A stretch of 6,071 nt of DNA from positions 1 to 6,071 of the forward strand of contig CANORX010000065.1 in assembly GCA_947569225.1 (NCBI GenBank), given 5' to 3'. Position 1 is the stretch's first letter; every line of letters begins with the position of its first letter. This DNA is from an uncultured Clostridia bacterium. GTDB taxonomy: Bacteria; Bacillota_I; Bacilli_A; RF39; UBA660. A model generated the notes under the pieces. The model did not search any database. It had not been told where the DNA came from and saw nothing but the letters and a program-made list of their open reading frames with translations. The position numbers and the translations under genes are program-made. Of the stretch, positions 1 to 6,039 are shown piece by piece.

Positions 1-1711
1 TCCCTGTTACTGTGCTTGCTTGGTCTGTTTTGTCTACTTCTATTTTTATAGTGTTTGTTGTATCTGGCACATATACTATTAAGTCTAATAGATCTTTGTC
101 ATGTAATATTGATTTGCCTTCTATTTTTATGTCATTTAGTGTGTTTATTGTACTAGCTATTTCAGGTAAGCTTACTACAGATGGCATGTTTTCATATATT
201 GGTATGTCAAATACGAAAGCATTGTCCATTGAACCGGTTTTTGTGTATGCTTCATATTCTTTTACTGATTCACTACATGGCGCGGTTACATTAGTTTGGT
301 ATTGGTGTGTTCCTGTTGCAAAATTACTCGTAGGGCTTGAGTTAAACTTTTTAAAGTACATTGTGTTTTGGCCCACTGCTATGTAGTCTTCTGCTATCCA
401 TTTTGCGCCTCCATATATGGCTTTTTCTCTAGTGTCCCAAGGTTGCCCATAGTTGTTATTAAATGAGCATTTTGCACCACAAGCGTATGCAAGTGCACTG
501 GTTGTAGGTGAGTTTTCTCCATGCCAGTATGCATGTATGTTAAAGAAGTTATAGTATCCATTTACGTCATAATAATTGCCGCCTGTTATGTATTTAGTGC
601 TATGCGTTCCTAGTATTGATGGGTTATTTGGGTTAGACATAGGTCCTTCTTGGTATGATAAGCTTGTAAGGTATACTGGATTTATGTTTTCTTTGAATCC
701 TGCGCCTATAAACCAATATTTGTAATCATCTGTGTTAGCGTAAGATGAGCTTAGTAGACTACTTATTATTTCATAGTAGTATTTTGTTTGTTCGCTGTCT
801 TTGTTAAGTGTTGTTTTGTCTTCGTTTTTGTAGTCATAGTTAAGTCTTTCAAACATAAATATAAATGATTCTGTTAGAAAGTTTCTAGGGTCTAGGAAGA
901 ACGCGTTTACTGCATCTGTTGATATAGACCATCCTGTTTCGTTAGATGGACCCAGTTGATATAATGGGTCTACTATGCTATTCAAGTATGTGTTATTTAT
1001 GTAGTTGTTTCTTGTTTCTATTTTTACAAAGTTGTTCCATTCAACGTTTGTTTTTATTGGGTTAAATACCCACGATGGGTGGTCTTCGTGTAGTTTTGTT
1101 AGGTAAGGTATGTATGAGTCTGGAAAGCCTAGTTTTTTTAATTCTTGTTCATATTCTTTATTTGTGCTTGTTAGTTCTTCTTTGGTTTTTACGTAGTTAG
1201 AGCATACATATCCTTCACTGTTTTTGAAATATTTTACTTTGTACCAACCTCCTGAGCATCCACTTCCTTGTTCTTTTCCTAATATTGTTAGATTAGTTCC
1301 TGGAAGTAAGTAATGTTTTAAGTTATTTCCATAGCTTGCACTAGATCTTGCTGTTACGTTTACATCATTTACTCTGGCTTGGAATGTTTTTTCGTTATAA
1401 TCAGGATTGTCATCTGGTAGGTTTCCTAGTGATACATATTCTCCACATATGTATCTTTCTTTTTCTTCATAATTTATTTTATACCATCCTATTTTACAGT
1501 TAGTGTCTCCTACGTTATAAAGCTCTTCACTTAGTACATTTAGTGTTATGTTTGCTGAAGGTAGTTGATACACAAATGTTTCACTTGCGACTCTTGGTTC
1601 TGATCTTACAGCTACGTAAGCTTTTGTTGTGTAACCTGTGATTGCTTCTAATTTATCTACGAATATTAAACTTATTATTATTGTTGTTATTATTAGTAAT
1701 GTTTTCTTCAT
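1..1711 (-). CDS. Secreted beta-N-acetylglucosaminidase (LytD/GH73-like), 3' end outside window
   Basis: Peptidoglycan hydrolase predicted to cleave the glycan strand after N-acetylglucosamine, acting outside the cell in wall turnover or daughter-cell separation. The minus-strand frame from ATG 1709-1711 is open for 570 codons to the window edge. Residues 1-23 are a signal peptide (MKK, hydrophobic core, probable cleavage after LEA). Two SH3b wall-binding domains follow at about 28-95 and 110-175, each ending in YICGEYV or YVCSNYV. The catalytic part spans about 195-478. It shows family motifs HPSWVFNP (211-218), AVNAFFLDPRNFL (267-279), the probable catalytic Glu355 in SYQEG, GYYNFFNI (385-392), YGQPWDT (421-427), GGAKWIAEDYI (434-444) and HQYQTNVTAP (469-478). 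From about 525 the sequence (LNDIKIEG, then a YVP and a final TVTG) fits one cadherin-like beta-sandwich repeat. I infer further C-terminal repeats or an anchor beyond the edge. The start is fixed by a perfect Shine-Dalgarno sequence. Family assignment is strong; the exact bond specificity is inferred. Confidence 0.9.
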   Translation of the reverse strand, partial: MKKTLLIITTIIISLIFVDKLEAITGYTTKAYVAVRSEPRVASETFVYQLPSANITLNVLSEELYNVGDTNCKIGWYKINYEEKERYICGEYVSLGNLPDDNPDYNEKTFQARVNDVNVTARSSASYGNNLKHYLLPGTNLTILGKEQGSGCSGGWYKVKYFKNSEGYVCSNYVKTKEELTSTNKEYEQELKKLGFPDSYIPYLTKLHEDHPSWVFNPIKTNVEWNNFVKIETRNNYINNTYLNSIVDPLYQLGPSNETGWSISTDAVNAFFLDPRNFLTESFIFMFERLNYDYKNEDKTTLNKDSEQTKYYYEIISSLLSSSYANTDDYKYWFIGAGFKENINPVYLTSLSYQEGPMSNPNNPSILGTHSTKYITGGNYYDVNGYYNFFNIHAYWHGENSPTTSALAYACGAKCSFNNNYGQPWDTREKAIYGGAKWIAEDYIAVGQNTMYFKKFNSSPTSNFATGTHQYQTNVTAPCSESVKEYEAYTKTGSMDNAFVFDIPIYENMPSVVSLPEIASTINTLNDIKIEGKSILHDKDLLDLIVYVPDTTNTIKIEVDKTDQASTVTG

Positions 1712-1715
1712 TTCT

Positions 1716-1723
1716 ACCTCCTT
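1716..1723 (-). promoter_or_regulatory. Ribosome binding site of the glucosaminidase gene
   Basis: The minus strand reads AAGGAGGT, a perfect match to the anti-Shine-Dalgarno core, four bases before ATG 1709-1711 by count from its last T. It decides the start codon, which is also followed directly by the signal peptide. Confidence 0.85.
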
Positions 1724-1740
1724 ATATTTTCTCATATTTC

Positions 1741-1749
1741 ATTATAACA
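1741..1749 (-). promoter_or_regulatory. Extended -10 promoter of the glucosaminidase gene
   Basis: The minus strand reads TGTTATAAT, a consensus TATAAT with the TGn extension. The hexamer 17 bases upstream (GAGAAA) matches the -35 consensus at only three positions, so the extended -10 probably does the work. The inferred transcription start near 1734 leaves a leader of about 22 bases that contains little besides the ribosome binding site, so no riboswitch or attenuator fits. Confidence 0.6.
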
Positions 1750-1856
1750 AATTTTGTCCTATTTTTCTCTATGTTATGCAATTTTTTTCAATTATTTTAC
1801 ATTATAGTCAAAATTAGTGTTTTTTGTTTAGTGAATGTTATGTATTAAATTTTTAC

Positions 1857-1894
1857 AAAAAATAGATAGCTACCTTTTGAGGTTTATATCTATT
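1857..1894 (-). terminator. Intrinsic terminator downstream of the decayed permease operon
   Basis: An 8-bp stem (AATAGATA at 1861-1868 against TATCTATT at 1887-1894) is followed by a 3x3 internal loop. A further 4 bp (ACCT 1872-1875, AGGT 1880-1883) closes a tetraloop. Read on the minus strand the hairpin runs straight into six T residues (1862-1857). It starts 29 bases after the stop codon at 1923-1925, the expected place for the end of the permease transcript. On the plus strand there is no T tract after the stem, so it is directional. The stem is AT-rich, so efficiency may be modest. Confidence 0.6.
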
Positions 1895-1922
1895 TGAAAC
1901 TTATGTTTTTAGCTTTATGAGA

Positions 1923-2898
1923 TTATTCTTTTGTTTTAATTATAAGTTTTAAACTTATGGAAAATAAAAAAATATTAATTAGTAAAACTATAATTAAAGT
2001 TAAAAAACTTGAGATAATAAATAAATTTATGGTATTAATGTTAAATATTATTTTAAATGTAAATGATAATATTAATTCTAAAATCGAACAATTAATCCAT
2101 AATAAAAATATTGTTTATATATATATAAAATGGTAGATATAAGATATTTGATTATTATTGTAACCGATTATGTTAAGAATTTTAATATTTCTTTTTTCTT
2201 CTAATAAAATGTTGGTGTAAATGTATGTAGTTATTATTATAATTAGAAAAATTTCTATGTGAAAGAAGAGATTAAAATTTTTATTTAGTTTTTTATATGT
2301 ATCTATTGTTATAGATTGGTTTTCGTTATGAAATACCCTGTAATTATTAGTTTGTAGATAGTTTATTATATCGTCTACATCTTTATAATTTTTTATTGTT
2401 AGTGTAATAGTTCCATCTATTATATTATTAATAAATAAGTACTCTGATAATTTTTGACTACAATATAGAGTATTGCTATCTATGTTATTAACGTATTTTA
2501 TATTATGAATTACAAAATTATTAATTATTATTTGGTTAAAGTTATTATTATTTGAAGAATAAATAATATACTCATCATATCTTTTTTCGTCAAAGTAATC
2601 GCTTAAATTATAAGTTCCTTTTTCTGTTTGTATATTTTCTTGGTAAAAACTTATATTATACTTATCTATTTTGTTATTATTAGTTATGTAATTGAATAGT
2701 TTTTCTCTATTTATTATTTTTGTAATAGTAATTGTTTTATTTTTTTCACTGTTAATTAGTTTATCAATTTCATTTTTTGTATAATTCATTATAAATATTA
2801 TTATAACTATTGATAATAATATAATGATATTTATTAGTTTATAATTTTTATAAGTTTTTTTATTTATGAAAATGTTATTTATTTTTTTCTAATTTCAT
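1923..2898 (-). pseudogene. Decayed FtsX-like ABC transporter permease (second gene of pair)
   Basis: Remnant of a membrane subunit of an ABC transporter of the FtsX/MacB permease type, which exports or extracts substrates from the membrane with an ATPase partner. The natural start ATG 2896-2898 overlaps the TGA of the upstream gene (ATGA) and reads MKLEKNK then stop. Removing one A from the A7 run at 2882-2888 restores MKLEKINNIFINKK followed by a membrane segment (about 21-36), an Asn- and Ile-rich extracellular part (about 37-205) and a second membrane segment (about 208-230) with the family-like EEKRNIKILNIIGY turn. An in-frame TAA at 2115-2117 then interrupts it. The same frame continues for 63 more codons with two clear membrane helices and ends at TAA 1923-1925. 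The repaired length of about 324 codons and the topology of one helix, an outside domain and three helices fit an intact permease. Two lesions make it very likely non-functional. The substrate is unknown. Confidence 0.75.
2116..2127. repeat. Short (TA)6 dinucleotide tract at a premature stop
   Basis: TATATATATATA lies inside the second permease remnant and overlaps the in-frame TAA (2115-2117). Dinucleotide tracts are prone to slippage, but the frame is the same on both sides of the stop, so loss or gain of one unit would not repair the gene. Confidence 0.6.
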
Positions 2899-3726
2899 TC
2901 ATATATAATATCTAACACTTCCATTTCGTCTATTCTTTTTAGAGCATAGAATGTTGATATTAAGCTAGTAAGTATTGTTATTATTAAAGATATTATTATG
3001 GCTAATATATATAAATTAAGTGGTGTTAATACAAGGTCTGGGTCATTATATAAAAATAGTTCTTTGTATAGTTTAAGAGAAATACTTGATAAAATTAAAG
3101 ATATAAAATATGCTAAAATGGAAATAGTTGTTGATTCTTTATATTTATAGTTTTTTATTTGTTTTATACTATATCCTGTAATTATCATGATTCCTATGTT
3201 TTTAAAATCTTTTATAATTTTTTTTATTTATTAATAGACTTAATATGAAAACCATTAATATCATTCCGATTGCTAAGACTCCAGTAATTAATAATATTCT
3301 ATCACCTTTGTCGGTCCTTAATATAATTGCTTTTTCATAATCTATTATACCTGGTATATCCAAAATTGTTTCAATATTTTTATTGTCATCAATTAGAATA
3401 AATATATTTGTTCCTTTTATATCTTCAGGATTCAGTGATGGATCGTCAAAAATCTCAATTAATTGCTCATTTATTTTTTCTTGCAATTCATTATTTAATT
3501 CTTGCATAGTTTCGTGAGATGTGTAGCATTCATAAGGATTTGAGTAGTCATAACTTCTATCATATAAACCAACTAAAGTAAAATTTACTTCTTTAATTTC
3601 CATAAAATCAAGTGAAATTGAATAAAACATACACAAAAAACAATAAAAAAATAGAAATATTAAAAGGCATAAACTATAAATTTAAAAATAATAAATTATA
3701 CAATCTTTTAATTCTATTTCTTCCAT
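2895..3726 (-). pseudogene. Truncated, frameshifted FtsX/MacB-like ABC transporter permease (first gene of pair)
   Basis: Remnant of an ABC exporter membrane subunit. It begins at ATG 3724-3726 behind a good GAGGAG site and reads MEEIELKDCIIYYF, then meets an in-frame TAA (3682-3684). The same frame continues with a hydrophobic stretch and the end of an extracellular permease domain (VNFTLVGLYDRS, then the SHETMQELN part). A membrane helix follows (ILLITGVLAIGMILMVFIL), then TAA at 3202-3204. Dropping one A from the A8 run at 3218-3225 joins it through KDFKNIGIMIITGYSIKQI to the last two helices and a family-like tail (FYALKRIDEMEVLDI), ending at TGA 2895-2897. At about 276 codons it lacks most of the N-terminal helix and outside domain expected of this family. 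The first 14 residues resemble the start of an ABC ATPase (ELKD-xx-YY), so I infer an internal deletion in an ATPase-permease fusion; this last point is weak. Confidence 0.7.
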
Positions 3727-3732
3727 GTTTTT

Positions 3733-3738
3733 CTCCTC
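3733..3738 (-). promoter_or_regulatory. Ribosome binding site of the first permease remnant
   Basis: The minus strand reads GAGGAG six bases before ATG 3724-3726. It marks the original start of the decayed operon and shows that translation initiation signals outlived the reading frame. Confidence 0.6.
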
Positions 3739-3780
3739 AGTTTAATGTTGGTGTGGGATGTTAATTCATTGACACGACTC

Positions 3781-3786
3781 ATTATA
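3781..3786 (-). promoter_or_regulatory. Possible -10 element upstream of the permease remnants
   Basis: The minus strand reads TATAAT between the plsC stop (3804-3806) and the permease start. No recognisable -35 lies 16-18 bases upstream (ATATAA at 17) and there is no TGn extension. Isolated TATAAT sequences are common in such AT-rich DNA, so read-through from the plsC operon is an equally good explanation for expression. Confidence 0.3.
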
Positions 3787-3803
3787 ACTGTCTTTTTTGT
3801 TAT

Positions 3804-4379
3804 TTATATTTCATCTAATAAGTTATTAATAGTATTATATAGTTTTTGGTTTGCTTCTTCTATGGTTAATCCATTTAATGTTAATGGTTCTCCAAATTTT
3901 ATTTTTAGGTTTTTACTTCTAAATTCGTATTTTCCTTTTATAGCGTATGGTATTATTTTGGCTTTTGTTTTTATGGCCATGCTTACTGCTCCATATTTGA
4001 ATGGTAATAGTTTTTCTTTTGTTTTGTTTCTTGTTCCTTCTGGGAATATTCCTATAGCACCTTTGTTATGTAATATTTCTATTGCTTGTTGTTTTGATGT
4101 GTCATCTTTTACCCCTCTGTTTACTGGTATGCATCCTACTAAGCGGAAAAACCATCTTGTTTTCCATGAGTCAAAGTATTCTTTTTTTGCCATGAATGTT
4201 ATTGTTCTTTTTGTAGATATTATTACATTGCATTGGTCCATTAGGTGTATGTGATTGCCTGCGATTATTATTGGGCCTTCTAATTTCAAGTTTTCTTTGC
4301 CATATATTTTGGGTTTATAATACCATTTGTATATTGGACTTAATATTATTTTAAATGCTTTATACCAAAAGTTATCCAT
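3804..4379 (-). CDS. plsC: PlsC-type lysophospholipid acyltransferase, second copy
   Basis: Predicted 1-acyl-glycerol-3-phosphate acyltransferase, which adds the second acyl chain to make phosphatidic acid at the inner face of the membrane. All four family blocks are visible in the 191 residues: NHxxxxD as NHIHLMD (H43, D48, the catalytic pair), GCIPVNRG (82-89), FPEGTR (112-117, glycerophosphate binding) and IIPYAIKG (142-149). The N-terminus is a weakly hydrophobic amphipathic stretch with no cleavable signal. Block I ends in DQ rather than the common DP. The start ATG 4377-4379 overlaps the upstream copy by 8 bases, and a GGAGG site lies inside that gene, so the two are translationally coupled in one operon. 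The substrate could be another lysolipid; the family does not distinguish this. Confidence 0.9.
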   Translation of the reverse strand: MDNFWYKAFKIILSPIYKWYYKPKIYGKENLKLEGPIIIAGNHIHLMDQCNVIISTKRTITFMAKKEYFDSWKTRWFFRLVGCIPVNRGVKDDTSKQQAIEILHNKGAIGIFPEGTRNKTKEKLLPFKYGAVSMAIKTKAKIIPYAIKGKYEFRSKNLKIKFGEPLTLNGLTIEEANQKLYNTINNLLDEI

Positions 4380-4956
4380 TTGTTGTCCCTCCTAATTCTT
4401 TTTTTATGATTTCCATTAGGTTTTCATTCTCTTTTTTTAAGTCTTGTGTTTGTATTTTGTATGGCGGTAAGAATTTGATTTTTATGTTTTTTTGAAATAG
4501 TTTGTATTTTCCTGTAATTATAAATGGGATTATGTCTGTGTTTGTAATTGACGCGAACGAAACTGTTCCATATTTAAAAGGTAGTATTAAGTCTTTTGTT
4601 CTGTTTATTGTTCCTTCAGGAAATATACATACTAATTCTTTGTTTAGTAAGGCTTCTTTTGTTTTTATTTTTGCATTTTTATCTTTTTTACTTCTGTCTA
4701 CTGGTATTGTTCCCGCGCTTATGAATATGTTTTTTAGTATTCCTTTGTGTATTTCTTTTTTTGCTAAAAATCTGATTGTTCTTTTAGTTGATGATATTAA
4801 TAGTAATGGGTCAAGGTAACTTGTGTGATTGCCTGCTAAGATAATGTTTCCTTTTTGTGGGATGTTATCATTATTAATTACTTCTATTCTAAATGTTATA
4901 TTCATGAATGTTTTTATTATTGGTCTTGCTATTTTATAGAGTATATATTTCTTCAT
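4372..4956 (-). CDS. plsC: PlsC-type lysophospholipid acyltransferase, first copy
   Basis: Predicted 1-acyl-glycerol-3-phosphate acyltransferase of the phospholipid pathway, membrane-associated. The 194 residues carry block I as NHTSYLD followed by P (H44, D49, catalytic), block II GTIPVDR (82-88), block III FPEGT (112-116) and block IV IIPFIITG (142-149). Block III has Ile117 where the family and the neighbouring copy have Arg. That position helps bind the substrate phosphate, so substrate choice may differ; this is an inference. It is the promoter-proximal gene of the two-gene operon, with AAGGAG (4963-4968) placed six bases before ATG 4954-4956. The two copies are collinear, with motifs at almost identical positions, which suggests an old duplication or a paired use for different acyl acceptors. 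Confidence 0.9.
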   Translation of the reverse strand: MKKYILYKIARPIIKTFMNITFRIEVINNDNIPQKGNIILAGNHTSYLDPLLLISSTKRTIRFLAKKEIHKGILKNIFISAGTIPVDRSKKDKNAKIKTKEALLNKELVCIFPEGTINRTKDLILPFKYGTVSFASITNTDIIPFIITGKYKLFQKNIKIKFLPPYKIQTQDLKKENENLMEIIKKELGGTTNG

Positions 4957-4976
4957 GTGTTTCTCCTTCTATTTTA

Positions 4977-5005
4977 ATTATATTTAATTATTTGTTTTTT
5001 TTCAA
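4977..5005 (-). promoter_or_regulatory. Sigma-A promoter of the plsC pair
   Basis: On the minus strand TTGAAA (5005-5000) and TATAAT (4982-4977) are separated by exactly 17 bases. This places transcription start near 4970, a leader of about 14 bases before the first plsC start. The leader holds only the ribosome binding site. Confidence 0.7.
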
Positions 5006-5012
5006 TAAATTG

Positions 5013-5041
5013 TTGACATGACCTTTTTATTTTAGTAAAAT
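5013..5041 (+). promoter_or_regulatory. Sigma-A promoter of the cell wall hydrolase gene
   Basis: TTGACA (5013-5018) and TAAAAT (5036-5041) are separated by 17 bases, which is close to consensus. Transcription should start near 5048. A purine-rich AAAGGGGG site (5058-5065) stands seven bases before ATG 5073-5075; it has GGGGG in place of GGAGG. The -35 element lies only seven bases from the -35 of the divergent plsC promoter. Confidence 0.75.
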
Positions 5042-5072
5042 GGGTCGGTGTGCTTAGAAAGGGGGCTGTTTT

Positions 5073-5978
5073 ATGAATTTAAGTTTTTTAGAAAATTTTA
5101 AGTCTAAGGATCAATTATCATTTATGAGAAATGTTGTTTTGACTGTTTTTGTTAGTCAGTTATTTTATGGAGGAGATGTTCCTAACTTAATTATGGCTAA
5201 GGATATTGAGGTTTCAAAATTATCTATGTTTGATGAAAGTTTTTCTAATTTGTTAAGAAGTGATGCTTCTAATTTATTAGTTAATAATGTTTTTGATAAT
5301 ATAGTTACTTATGAAGAGTTAATAAGTGATCCTCATAATCTTGATTTTAGTAATTTTCCTTATAGTGATGGTAGTAGAGAGTCTATGATGGCTATAGCTA
5401 GGTATGTTAGAGATTTGACTCAGCATGTTCCTAATCCCGTTAAGTATAATTATATTTTAGATTTTTTAAGTTTAAGTCCTTATGAGTTAAATGTTATTTT
5501 GGCAGTTATGAATCATGAGAGTAAACCAGGAAATAATAGGTATGAAGAGTCTTTTGCTGGAATAACTAGTGTTATTAATAGGGGAGACAGTTTAGTGAAG
5601 TGTGGTTATGTGAAAAATTGGCTTAAAATTAAGGACCGTGATTATGTTACACTTTATGATCATATTACAGCACCTAATCAGTATCAGCCTTACGGAAATA
5701 ATGTTTATTTGTATTCTATGGATAATACTGAGGGAGAAGCTTACCAAGCTTGTTTGGATGCTTTGTTTGTTATGGATGTTATTCCACAGAGAATGCATAA
5801 TTATATGGATTTTATAGCTAATGGGTTACAACATAAAAGACCTGGAAGTTTTCAAATAGTTAAGGGTGGTAACTGGTATAGTAATGTTTTAACAGAGGAT
5901 AATTCTATTCCTTTTGAGGAGAGATATTATAATATTGATAAGACTATAGAAGATGAAAAGGTTCTTAGTTTAAGATAG
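5073..5978 (+). CDS. SleB/CwlJ-like cell wall hydrolase
   Basis: Predicted peptidoglycan hydrolase of the Hydrolase_2 (SleB/CwlJ) fold, acting on the wall after export. The 301 residues start with a 16-residue charged lead and a hydrophobic segment (about 17-33, MRNVVLTVFVSQLF), read as a signal peptide or membrane anchor. Residues 34-130 match no domain I recognise. The likely catalytic domain is about 134-260: MNHES with Glu149 as the expected catalytic acid, then ITSVINRGDS (164-173, the family NR signature), a DHITAPNQYQPYG stretch (196-208) equivalent to the usual Q-x-F region, and an MDFIANG to GGNWYSN end. It is read alone from its own promoter. A start at Met18 would give a textbook signal peptide, but no ribosome binding site precedes it, so Met1 is preferred. 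SleB/CwlJ proteins are known for spore germination, yet the fold also occurs in non-spore wall enzymes, and nothing here points to sporulation. Confidence 0.7.
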   Translation: MNLSFLENFKSKDQLSFMRNVVLTVFVSQLFYGGDVPNLIMAKDIEVSKLSMFDESFSNLLRSDASNLLVNNVFDNIVTYEELISDPHNLDFSNFPYSDGSRESMMAIARYVRDLTQHVPNPVKYNYILDFLSLSPYELNVILAVMNHESKPGNNRYEESFAGITSVINRGDSLVKCGYVKNWLKIKDRDYVTLYDHITAPNQYQPYGNNVYLYSMDNTEGEAYQACLDALFVMDVIPQRMHNYMDFIANGLQHKRPGSFQIVKGGNWYSNVLTEDNSIPFEERYYNIDKTIEDEKVLSLR

Positions 5979-6000
5979 AGATAATGTTTATTCTCGTTTT
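5978..6000 (+). terminator. Weak intrinsic terminator after the hydrolase gene
   Basis: GAGATAA (5978-5984) pairs with TTATTCTC (5988-5995) with one bulged T and a three-base loop, followed by GTTTT. It begins on the last base of the TAG stop codon. The stem is short and AT-rich and the T tract is only four long, so termination may be partial. Confidence 0.35.
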
Positions 6001-6011
6001 AATATAAATTT

Positions 6012-6039
6012 TTGACAATAATTATAAAAGTGTTATTAT
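6012..6039 (+). promoter_or_regulatory. Strong sigma-A promoter reading out of the window
   Basis: TTGACA (6012-6017), a 16-base spacer and TATTAT (6034-6039) preceded by TGT, an extended -10. Transcription should start near 6046 and continue past the right edge. No gene start with a ribosome binding site is visible before 6071; the short frame from ATG 6039-6041 stops after eight codons. Confidence 0.6.

Noticed and set aside
12..386. Plus-strand open frame of 124 codons
   Set aside because: It lies antisense inside the glucosaminidase gene, has no ribosome binding site, and its composition follows from the T/G-rich antisense strand.
1801..1806. A second minus-strand TATAAT upstream of the glucosaminidase gene
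   Set aside because: No -35 match at 16-18 bases and no TGn extension; the element at 1741-1749 is better and closer.
1642..1848. Plus-strand hydrophobic 68-codon frame
   Set aside because: It is antisense to the signal peptide and promoter of the glucosaminidase gene; its Leu/Phe richness is the shadow of an AT-rich region.
1942..1958. Near-perfect palindrome ATAAGTTTTAAACTTAT
   Set aside because: It has a one-base centre, so it cannot form a usable hairpin, and it lies in the coding tail of the permease remnant; chance is likely in such AT-rich DNA.
1923..3726. Alternative genetic code with TAA read as an amino acid
   Set aside because: The intact genes of the window end normally at TAA or TAG and contain no internal TAA, and the two frameshifts would remain unexplained.
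1923..3726. A functional FtsEX-like regulator of the neighbouring wall hydrolases
   Set aside because: The permease frames are broken four times and no ATPase gene is present, so an active FtsEX role cannot be supported.
3745..4254. Plus-strand frame of 169 codons that looks like a membrane protein
   Set aside because: It is fully antisense to the second plsC copy, whose catalytic motifs are all intact; there is no start signal of its own.
4502..4819. Plus-strand frame of 105 codons
   Set aside because: It is antisense to the first plsC copy, in the same relative frame as the shadow of the other copy.
5592..5798. Minus-strand frame of 68 codons
   Set aside because: It is antisense to the catalytic domain of the SleB-like hydrolase and lacks a ribosome binding site.
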